DNA of 64,000 nt. It comes from Kiritimatiellia bacterium (lineage in GTDB: Bacteria; Verrucomicrobiota; Kiritimatiellia; UBA8416; JADHWI01). Below, piece by piece: positions 8,843 through 15,682 of the stretch (positions within the stretch are counted from its first letter, which is position 1; every line of letters starts with the position of its first letter). A program made the translations under genes and the position numbers. Location of the stretch: positions 1 through 64,000 of the forward strand of contig JASLPY010000022.1 in the NCBI GenBank assembly GCA_030744755.1, in the 5' to 3' direction. The notes below the pieces were generated by a model. That model had not been told where the DNA came from, searched no databases, and worked only from the letters and a program-made list of their open reading frames with translations.

Positions 8843-10030
8843 TCAGCTTCCAAGCTTTTCTATAAGATAGCCCCTCATATCATGAAAAAGCTGTGCCTGG
8901 GCCAGGATCTCATCTTCGGCCGCTTCGTTGCTCAAGTCCCATGTCTTGTTCATGAAAGACAAGGCCCTGCCGAAGTACAATCCCTTGAAGGACTCGACAA
9001 GCATGTTCCTGTCATCCGAATCGCGGAACGCCACGATCATGTCATAGACGCTCGTTATCCATTGCTCGGCCGTAATATCAACAGTGCCGTCGGCGAACAT
9101 CTTGGCCAGTTCCCCGTACACAATCGTCGACAAGCTTTTCTCAAGGAGGGCCTGGTGTTCCTTGAAACCGTCCATGGCCTGCTGCTTTATGGCATCCCTG
9201 TCAATCGTGAGATCCTGGGGTTCCTCCATATGCCGCAATCCGAACAAGGCTGGACGGTCGATGGCATCGAGGTCACGCCAGACGTTGACGTTTCTTAGAA
9301 CGGTAAGGAACGCAGTGCTGACCACCTGGATAAACATGGGGCCCAGCTTCGGTGCACTCGGTTTGTGGCGCTTGGCCCCCAGGCCGGTCTCGCACGTTTT
9401 GAAACCACCAAGGATGGCATTCATGGTCATGAATATGTCCACGCCGTATTCCTCGGTCGTCCTGTGCCATGGTTGCCGCACGAGATGCTCCGCAAGTGAT
9501 GCCGACATTGCGAAATCGCCACCGATGGGTTGCCTTATGTTGCGGCAGAACAAGCCGTAGACCAGCGGATAGCAGATGTTGTTTGTTATAGTCCCGTCGT
9601 ACTTGTGACGGGAGTAGATCGGATTGACAAAGTCGTACCCGCCGAGGATGGGGTCGGTGAAATGCTTGACCCACTCGGGGGTGATACTGGTCAGGTCCGC
9701 ATCGACGCAAACCAGGACCTTGGCTTCCAGTTCAAGCATTTTCCTGAACATGTTCTCGAAATTGTAGCCCTTACCGGGAGTGTCGGGAGGCGTCGTAATG
9801 TAGATCTTGGGCACTTCGGTCTCGGTGCCCATGAACACCTGCTCAGTACCGTCCGGCGAGTGGTTGTCGCAGTTCACGATAACCGACGTCATGTCCCTGT
9901 AGTATTTCTTAAGGCCAAGACTTACCTGTTTGGTTGGATAATCAATGCTGTCGGCTTCCTGGTAAGACGCCAGACCAACTACGACATCAGCCTGGGTGAC
10001 TCCGGAATGATTCTCTTCGCGTTCAAACAT
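8843..10030 (-). CDS. GT81/GT78-like glycosyltransferase, putative glycerate glycosyl transferase
   Basis: 395-residue GT-A enzyme. The metal-binding DAD motif is at residues 110-112 (VCVDADLTS), and RQPIGGDFAMS near 173 plus ETGLGAKRHKPSAPKLGP are reminiscent of mannosylglycerate synthase (GT78) and glucosyl-3-phosphoglycerate synthase (GT81). Those families attach a sugar nucleotide glucose or mannose to D-glycerate or 3-phosphoglycerate to build compatible solutes. The C-terminal third is helical. AAAGGAAAA precedes the ATG. The neighbour upstream is glycerate kinase and the two downstream genes are GT4 enzymes, which supports a glycerate acceptor. Assignment between GT81 and GT78 cannot be made by eye. 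Confidence 0.7.
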   Translation of the reverse strand: MFEREENHSGVTQADVVVGLASYQEADSIDYPTKQVSLGLKKYYRDMTSVIVNCDNHSPDGTEQVFMGTETEVPKIYITTPPDTPGKGYNFENMFRKMLELEAKVLVCVDADLTSITPEWVKHFTDPILGGYDFVNPIYSRHKYDGTITNNICYPLVYGLFCRNIRQPIGGDFAMSASLAEHLVRQPWHRTTEEYGVDIFMTMNAILGGFKTCETGLGAKRHKPSAPKLGPMFIQVVSTAFLTVLRNVNVWRDLDAIDRPALFGLRHMEEPQDLTIDRDAIKQQAMDGFKEHQALLEKSLSTIVYGELAKMFADGTVDITAEQWITSVYDMIVAFRDSDDRNMLVESFKGLYFGRALSFMNKTWDLSNEAAEDEILAQAQLFHDMRGYLIEKLGS

Positions 10031-10112
10031 AATGTTTTCCTTTCTTGTCTAGTCAGTTTCTGTGCGTAAATCCGCATATCGGCCGTTTTCAGCAGGAACT
10101 TCTTCCGTACAA

Positions 10113-10165
10113 CCCCTCTCTGAGGGGCTCTCATCAGCCTGGTTTCTCATCCCCTCAGAGAGGGG
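10113..10165. terminator. 15-bp perfect hairpin after glycerate kinase
   Basis: CCCCTCTCTGAGGGG at 10113-10127 is followed, after a 23-base loop, by its exact complement at 10151-10165. It sits between the glycerate kinase stop and the GT81/78-like start. There is no T-run on the minus strand, so it may attenuate or stabilise the transcript, or be another dispersed repeat, rather than act as a classical terminator. Confidence 0.5.
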
Positions 10166-10186
10166 ATATACGTCAATCCAGCATCA

Positions 10187-11356
10187 TCAGCGCAGCTGCC
10201 ACCTGGCTCCGCGTTTCGATTTGAGAGCCAGCATGCGCCCCACCTGTTCGGCGCAACGCAACAGCATGTCAGGCCCTTTCTCTGGAATCTCCTCTTCGTC
10301 AATCGATGTCTCAAGTGACGAGAAATACGCGTCGATTCCGACCGGAAGAACCTTGTGGGGATCGGCACCCAGTGAGCCGCATATTGCGACAACCGGAAGA
10401 CCCAGTTTCTTGGCTTCGCGGGCAACGCCAGCCGGGGTCTTTCCGAAAGCGGTCTGACCATCCATTCGCCCTTCCCCGGTAATCACCAGGTGACAGCCCT
10501 TGAGCCGTTTCGGCAGCTTCACGGCATCGATAACGATATCAACGCCGGGCCGCAGCCGACCTCCTGTAAAAGCCATCAGCCCACCGCCAAGCCCGCCGGC
10601 GGCACCCGAACCCGGTGTGGTCAGGATGTCAACGCCTATATCGCGCTTCACCAATTCCGCCATTCGTGCCAGGTTTGTATCTAGCTGCTTCACCATTGCA
10701 GGAGTAGCGCCCTTTTGAGGTCCATACACGTGGGCCGCGCCGTGGGGACCCGTCAGCGGGTTATCCACATCGCAGGCTACTTCCACGGCGACCTTTTTGA
10801 GGCGTGGATCGACTTTGCTCATATCGATGGAGCTCAGTCTTCCCAGGGCTCCCCCACCCTCGGGAATGGCCTTCCCCTTCGCATCCAGGAAACGCACACC
10901 AAGAGCCCGGGCCATGCCCGTCCCACCGTCATTAGTTGCACTGCCGCCAATTCCAACCAGAACATGCCGGACATTCAGAGAAAGGGCATGCTTTATGAGC
11001 TGCCCCGTACCGAACGTGCTGGTTTTCATAGGGTTACGCTCTTTGGGCTTGAGCAAAGCCAATCCGTTTGCGGCAGCCATCTCTATGACAGCCGTCTTAC
11101 CGTCCCCGGTAATACCGAACTCAGCCTTGACCTTGCGGCCCAGCGGTCCCTTGACGGTGCGTTTGACGAATTTGCCGCCTGTCGATTCGACAATGGCGCG
11201 CACGGTACCCTCTCCCCCGTCAGCCATGGGGATCTTCCTAACGGCTATATTCAACAGTACGTTCTTGAGTCCTCTCTCCATATAAGAGGCAGCTTCCATG
11301 GCCGTGAGATTGCCCTTGAAAGAGTCCGGCGCTATCGCAATTGTCGTTTTCTTCAT
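10187..11356 (-). CDS. Glycerate kinase (GlxK/GarK family)
   Basis: 389-residue glycerate kinase of the GlxK/GarK family, which phosphorylates D-glycerate, usually to 2-phosphoglycerate. Family signatures: IAPDSFKGNLTA at 8-19, PMADGGEGT at 43-51, GIGGSATNDGGTGMARALG at 135-153, and GSGAAGGLGGGL. I start it at ATG 11356 because MKKTTIAIAPDSFKG is the canonical N-terminus; the track start at 11377 is a TTG. It heads the cluster of three glycosyltransferases. It may recycle glycerate released from glycosylglycerate, or set the glycerate pool used by the downstream GT81/78-like enzyme. Confidence 0.92.
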   Translation of the reverse strand: MKKTTIAIAPDSFKGNLTAMEAASYMERGLKNVLLNIAVRKIPMADGGEGTVRAIVESTGGKFVKRTVKGPLGRKVKAEFGITGDGKTAVIEMAAANGLALLKPKERNPMKTSTFGTGQLIKHALSLNVRHVLVGIGGSATNDGGTGMARALGVRFLDAKGKAIPEGGGALGRLSSIDMSKVDPRLKKVAVEVACDVDNPLTGPHGAAHVYGPQKGATPAMVKQLDTNLARMAELVKRDIGVDILTTPGSGAAGGLGGGLMAFTGGRLRPGVDIVIDAVKLPKRLKGCHLVITGEGRMDGQTAFGKTPAGVAREAKKLGLPVVAICGSLGADPHKVLPVGIDAYFSSLETSIDEEEIPEKGPDMLLRCAEQVGRMLALKSKRGARWQLR

Positions 11357-11654
11357 GCGGCCCAGTCTACAAAGCAAAAAACTTCAGCACAACTTTTGAT
11401 TTGAGATTTGATCAGGCAATGGGCAGCATGTGACTTGCAGGGCGTGTTGCCCAAATCAGAACGGCGCCTTCGGCGAGATGCTTCGTCCCGACGTACGTCG
11501 GGATCAGCATGACATGACTAGAGGAGATACGGTGAATTCCATATGTCATCTCGAGCGTAGTCGAGAGATCTCGATTTGAGTAACACGCCGTCCAGACGAA
11601 AACAGACATGACAATGTCAACGGCCTGTTAGCGGTTAATTGGGAGAATGTTGGA
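11357..11654. other. Intergenic region with interspersed repeat
   Basis: About 300 bases between divergent glycerate kinase and purM. Holds the small palindrome CCCGACGTACGTCGGG (near 11488) and the string TCATCTCGAGCGTAGTCGAGAGATCTCG near 11548, a member of the repeat family also seen near 23433 and 43518. Promoters for both genes should lie here but none is clear. No gene is supported. Confidence 0.5.
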
Positions 11655-12692
11655 ATGACTCAGAAGAAAGAAAAGTCGGCGTACGCGAAAGCAGGAGTCG
11701 ATATAGACGAAATGATGGGTGCTCTTTCCGCCGTCAAACGAATGGTGAAGCGAACAGCATCCCCCGCCGTCCTCAGTGACGTGGGTTCTTTCGGAGGACT
11801 CTTCCGCTCCCCGGGCAAGGGTTCTGTTTTAGTCGCCAGCACGGATGGTGTCGGTACGAAGCTGAAAGTGGCCCTCATGGCCAAGAAGCACAATACCGTC
11901 GGCCAGGATCTTGTAAACCATTGCGTGAATGACATCCTGGTCCAAGGAGCCGTTCCGCTGTTCTTCATGGATTACGTCGGCACCGCAAAACTCAAGGGCC
12001 CGGTTTTTCGTGATATCGTGGCAGGCCTGTGCAAGGCATGCCGCGAGAACGGATGCGCGCTTTTGGGCGGCGAAACCGCGGAGATGCCGGGATTGTATCC
12101 GCAGGGCGAGTATGACCTCGTCGGAACCATCGTCGGGGCGGTTAAGAGGAAAGAGCTCGTGACCGGGAGCAGCATAAGGCCCGGGGACGTGATCATCGGC
12201 CTGGCATCGAACGGGCTGCACACGAATGGTTACTCGCTGGCGCGCAATGTCATCTTCGGGAAAGCGAAGCTCAAGGTGAACGACAAGTTGCCGGGGACCT
12301 CGCGAAAAGTCTCCGACATTCTCCTTGCGGTTCACAGGAGTTATCTGAAGCCCGTCCGCAAGGTGATGGTATCCGTGCGCGTACAGGGCATGGCCCACAT
12401 CACGGGTGGCGGACTGTACGACAACGTCCCGAGAATCCTGCCCCCGAACACATGCGCGGTCATCGATCCGAACTCATGGAAGGTTCCGGCCGTTTTCGAT
12501 TTCATCGGGGAGAAAGGCAAGGTCTCCCGTGACGAAATGTACCGCGTGTTCAACATGGGTATAGGGTTTACTCTTATCCTGAGAAAACGTGATGCGGCAA
12601 ATGCGCTGCAGATACTCAAGAAATCACGCGTAAAAGCCACCCTCATCGGTGAGATCCGCAAGGGCAGGAAAGAGGTCGTGCTGCTGGGATGA
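11655..12692 (+). CDS. purM: Phosphoribosylformylglycinamidine cyclo-ligase
   Basis: 345-residue AIR synthetase, the fifth step of purine synthesis, making AIR from FGAM with ATP. Motifs in order: ASTDGVGTKLKVA (61-73), NDILVQGAVPLFFMDY (92-107), GGETAEMPGLYPQGEYDLVG (138-157), ASNGLHTNGYSLAR (184-197) and HITGGGLYDNVPR (248-260). Length is typical. GGGAG lies about 10 bases before the ATG. It is monocistronic here; purL, whose product supplies its substrate, is 38 kb away at 49877. The gene is followed by the CCAACGTCC repeats. Confidence 0.97.
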   Translation: MTQKKEKSAYAKAGVDIDEMMGALSAVKRMVKRTASPAVLSDVGSFGGLFRSPGKGSVLVASTDGVGTKLKVALMAKKHNTVGQDLVNHCVNDILVQGAVPLFFMDYVGTAKLKGPVFRDIVAGLCKACRENGCALLGGETAEMPGLYPQGEYDLVGTIVGAVKRKELVTGSSIRPGDVIIGLASNGLHTNGYSLARNVIFGKAKLKVNDKLPGTSRKVSDILLAVHRSYLKPVRKVMVSVRVQGMAHITGGGLYDNVPRILPPNTCAVIDPNSWKVPAVFDFIGEKGKVSRDEMYRVFNMGIGFTLILRKRDAANALQILKKSRVKATLIGEIRKGRKEVVLLG

Positions 12693-12713
12693 GGGGAGGG
12701 GTTGGGAGTCAAC

Positions 12714-12840
12714 GTCCAACGCCCAACGCCCAACATTCAACGCCCAAGTGAATGATGAATTGCGAATGGGGATTGTACGCTGAGTCTCTCTCTCTAGAAC
12801 TTGGATGTTGGTTGTTGGGCGTTGGACGTTGGACGTTGAA
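12714..12840. repeat. CCAACGTCC inverted repeat, second locus
   Basis: CAACGTCCAACGCCCAACGCCCAACATTC at about 12711-12739 faces CTTGGATGTTGGTTGTTGGGCGTTGGACGTTGGACGTTGAA at 12800-12840. The right arm is identical to 6180-6220. The left arm has diverged. Both loci also share a CTCTAGA next to an arm. Confidence 0.8.
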
Positions 12841-12848
12841 AAAAACTA

Positions 12849-13478
12849 CTACCGCTTTGCGCGGTCAGGCAGCCACTTTTCTCTTTTGCTGGTGTTCTCG
12901 GGGAGAATCGTGGTTCGGTACGTCGTAGATCTTCCGGGTGACTGGAAGTCGCCGCCGGCATCAAATCCGCCGCCGATTCCACCTGTCAGATCAGGGCCTT
13001 GGATCATTAACCGGTCACGCTCAAATAACGTCCCTACTGTAGAAGCCTGGTCTGTATCATCTCTTCCTGTGGTCGACTTCCTCGCAGCCGAAGCACCATC
13101 GGCGAGCCAGCCCCAGCCAGACCGTTTTCCGTTGCCGGGCAGCAGCCACATACCGGAATCGGAATCCTCATCATCGCCAGACCGCGTCACCACGGCGGGG
13201 GAATACTGGGACGTCTTCGTGGTACCAGCCGAAGAGCCGGAGCGGTAATCTTCGGTTGGCTGGGGAACGTTGACACCCTTGTCAGTGGGCTTTTTCATGG
13301 CAACCGGCTGGTGCATTTCAACGTCCCGGTAAGATGCCGGGACGACCACTTCATAGCCGTCGAACTTCAAGATCTTCTGCTTTTCGACAGGCTCAGCATC
13401 TTTCCCGTCATCATCGCAGAAGGCGTTCAGGCATGTTGCAGACGCCAGCAACAGAACTGCTGTAAGTTTCAGATTCAT
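12849..13478 (-). CDS. Hypothetical exported protein
   Basis: About 209 residues, not recognised. The N-terminus MNLKLTAVLLLASATCLNAFC is a signal peptide and could be a lipoprotein-like signal. After that the sequence is polar and low in hydrophobicity, rich in Gly, Ser, Thr, Asp, with segments such as GTTKTSQYSPAVV, DDEDSDSGMWLLPGNGKRSGWGWL and GGIGGGFDAGGDFQSPGRS, so it may be largely unstructured in the periplasm or on the surface. I prefer ATG 13478 over the GTG two codons upstream; neither has a good ribosome site. The stop codon lies just beside the CCAACGTCC repeat. rsmI ends 25 bases upstream on the same strand, so they may share a transcript. Confidence 0.6.
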   Translation of the reverse strand: MNLKLTAVLLLASATCLNAFCDDDGKDAEPVEKQKILKFDGYEVVVPASYRDVEMHQPVAMKKPTDKGVNVPQPTEDYRSGSSAGTTKTSQYSPAVVTRSGDDEDSDSGMWLLPGNGKRSGWGWLADGASAARKSTTGRDDTDQASTVGTLFERDRLMIQGPDLTGGIGGGFDAGGDFQSPGRSTTYRTTILPENTSKREKWLPDRAKR

Positions 13479-13503
13479 CGCCACTATAATACCACAGTCG
13501 CGG

Positions 13504-14205
13504 TCACTTGCTATCGATTTTTCTTCTGAACTTGGGATTGTTGCCGGCGATGACGATGGTTACTTCTCCCTTGACCTTGACCCCTTCAAACTCGCCGACA
13601 AGGTCGGAGAGGTAGCCGCGCGAAACACGTTCAAATTTCTTGGTAAGCTCGATGCAGACCGCGGCTTTTCGATCGCCCAGCATAGACAGGGCCGCCTCGA
13701 GCGAGGCGCTGACCCTGTAAGGTGATTCAAAGAGGACGAGGGTGTGCGGCATGTCGCTTTCGTTCTCGAAGAAGCGCTTCCGTCCGCCCGGTTTTCGCGG
13801 TGGGTAACCCTTAAAAGTGTAGCTTGATGTCGGAAGGCCCGACTGGAGCAGCGCAATCGGGACAGCCGATGGCCCGGGGATAACTTCGACATCGATGCCG
13901 GCTTTGAGCGCGGCGGCAATGACGCGGTAACCTGGATCACTGATGCCCGGGTATCCGCCGTCGCTGCAGACGGCAATGTTCCTGCCTTTCTCCAGCAAGC
14001 CAAGCAACTGCCTGCCCACCTTGCTCTCTACGCCCTGGCGATATGACATAAACGCGGAGGGGCGCGGAATCTTCAGGTGACTCAGGAGCCCCCTGGTTCT
14101 GCGGGTATCTTCACAGGCAATACCGTCAGCCTCGCCCAGCACCCTGATCGCCCTGGCGGATATATCCTCAAGGTTTCCAACGGGAGTCGCAACGATATAC
14201 AGCAT
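13504..14205 (-). CDS. rsmI: 16S rRNA (cytidine-1402 2'-O) methyltransferase
   Basis: 233-residue SAM-dependent methyltransferase of the tetrapyrrole-methylase fold that modifies C1402 of 16S rRNA. Motifs: LYIVATPVGNLEDIS (2-16), ACEDTRRTRGLL (30-41), ISDPGYRVI (88-96), IPGPSAVPIALLQSGLP (109-125), LVLFESPYRV (156-165) and IELTKKFERVSRG (185-197). The start at 14205 is chosen because GGAGGTG precedes it; the ORF-track extension of 37 residues is not needed. It lacks the C-terminal helical domain of the E. coli enzyme (about 50 residues shorter), and the usual DAGTP loop reads DGGYP (82-86). Confidence 0.93.
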   Translation of the reverse strand: MLYIVATPVGNLEDISARAIRVLGEADGIACEDTRRTRGLLSHLKIPRPSAFMSYRQGVESKVGRQLLGLLEKGRNIAVCSDGGYPGISDPGYRVIAAALKAGIDVEVIPGPSAVPIALLQSGLPTSSYTFKGYPPRKPGGRKRFFENESDMPHTLVLFESPYRVSASLEAALSMLGDRKAAVCIELTKKFERVSRGYLSDLVGEFEGVKVKGEVTIVIAGNNPKFRRKIDSK

Positions 14206-14413
14206 AATCCAACACCTCCGACTGAGGGCCAATTGTGGGCGCATCCTTCCACTGCGTCCATTGAAAAAGGGCATTGCATAAAAGAAACGCGATATATCTT
14301 GTGCAAAGTGAGGCATTTACCTTTCCCGCTCGTGTTCATACAATTGGGGTTCTGATGACGTACTGTTTGGAGCAGATCGACCGTGGACATCCTCACAGCA
14401 AAGAGGTAACGAG

Positions 14414-15673
14414 ATGACGAGCAGGGAAAGAGTAGCGAAGATTCTTGATCACGAGACGCCGGACCGCACCGTCGTCGACCTCGGCGGAATGCATTGCAGC
14501 GGGGCCCATGTCAGCGTCGTGTATGGGCTCCGCCAGGCGCTTGGTCTGGATGAACCCGGAACACCGGTGAAGGTGCGCGACTGCTACCAGATGGCGGGAG
14601 ATATTGACCTCCAGCTCATAGGAGCGCTCCAGCTGGACATTGCTCTCATCCCGTCGCTCAACACGATGTTTGGGTTCCCGAAGACCGATTGGAAGCCCTG
14701 GACAACGTTTGAAGGAGTCCCGGCGCTTGTTCCCGGCCTTTTCAACACTGAACCCGATGAGAAGGGCGACATCCTGCAATACCCCTGCGGTGACAGAACA
14801 GTTTCCCCTTCCGGACGTATGCCCAACGGCGGATTCTACCACGATGCAATAATTCGCCAGGAACCGATCGACGACAGCAAGCTGAATCCCGAAGACAACT
14901 TTGAGGACTTTGGGCCCATCTCCGACCAGGAACTGGAGTTCGTGCAAGAAGGAGTGGACAACTACTACGGGAATACGGAACTGGCTCTGACAATAGGCAT
15001 ACCCGGAGCGGCCTTTGGAGATATCGCTCTTGTACCCGCGCCCTGGCTTAAGCACCCAAAGGGAATTCGCGACATAGAGGAGTGGTACATAAGCACAGTG
15101 ACTCGACGGGACTACCTGCAGGAAGTGTTCGCCCGGCAGACGGAGATCTGCATAGAGAATATAGAGGTGATCTACGAGGCGGTCGGTGACAAGGTGCAAC
15201 TGGCCATGATGGACGGGACCGACTTTGCAACACAGGAGAGCCTCTTCTGTTCGCCCGATTCCTACGCCGAGCTGTACCTCCCCCATGCAAAGAAAGTGAA
15301 CGACTTCATTCACGCAAACACTAAATGGCGAACCGTCAAGCATTGCTGTGGCGCCTGCGAACCGATGATTCCCAAGTTCATCGATGCGGGATACGATGTT
15401 CTCAATCCCGTGCAATGCTCGGCCGCAGGAATGGATCCGGAAATGCTGGTCGACAAGTACGGTGACGATGTCGTGTTCTGGGGCGGGGGCGTTGACACTC
15501 AGAAAACCCTGCCGTTCGGGACACCGGAAGAAGTGCGGGAAGAGGTCAAGAAGCGGGTCGAGATACTGTCGAGAAAGAACGGGTACATATTCAACGCCAT
15601 TCACGTGATTCAGTGCAAAACTCCCGTCGACAACGTCCTGGCGATGTTCGAGGCCGTGGGGAGAGAATTCTAA
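14414..15673 (+). CDS. Uroporphyrinogen decarboxylase-like methyltransferase
   Basis: 419-residue protein of the URO-D/MtaA superfamily. The N-terminus MTSRERVAKILDHETPDRTVVDLGG is typical of the many environmental paralogues. HCCGACEPM at about residues 310-318 supplies the His and Cys expected to bind zinc in the methyltransferase branch, so it more likely moves a methyl group to or from a corrinoid or coenzyme than makes heme. The end region VQCSAAGMDPEMLVDKYGDDVVFWGGGVDTQ fits the family. AGAGGT precedes the ATG. No corrinoid protein or reactivating factor is adjacent. It is convergent with hrpB, with only 9 bases between stops. Substrate unknown. Confidence 0.8.
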   Translation: MTSRERVAKILDHETPDRTVVDLGGMHCSGAHVSVVYGLRQALGLDEPGTPVKVRDCYQMAGDIDLQLIGALQLDIALIPSLNTMFGFPKTDWKPWTTFEGVPALVPGLFNTEPDEKGDILQYPCGDRTVSPSGRMPNGGFYHDAIIRQEPIDDSKLNPEDNFEDFGPISDQELEFVQEGVDNYYGNTELALTIGIPGAAFGDIALVPAPWLKHPKGIRDIEEWYISTVTRRDYLQEVFARQTEICIENIEVIYEAVGDKVQLAMMDGTDFATQESLFCSPDSYAELYLPHAKKVNDFIHANTKWRTVKHCCGACEPMIPKFIDAGYDVLNPVQCSAAGMDPEMLVDKYGDDVVFWGGGVDTQKTLPFGTPEEVREEVKKRVEILSRKNGYIFNAIHVIQCKTPVDNVLAMFEAVGREF

Positions 15674-15682
15674 CGAATCGCT

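Noticed and set aside
14206-14413. Promoters between rsmI and the URO-D-like gene
   Set aside because: Several partial -35/-10 matches (TTGCAT, TTGAAA) exist, but none has both boxes at proper spacing.
14393-15604. 403-residue minus-strand ORF
   Set aside because: Antisense to the URO-D-like gene, which has the conserved HCC motif and a good ribosome site.
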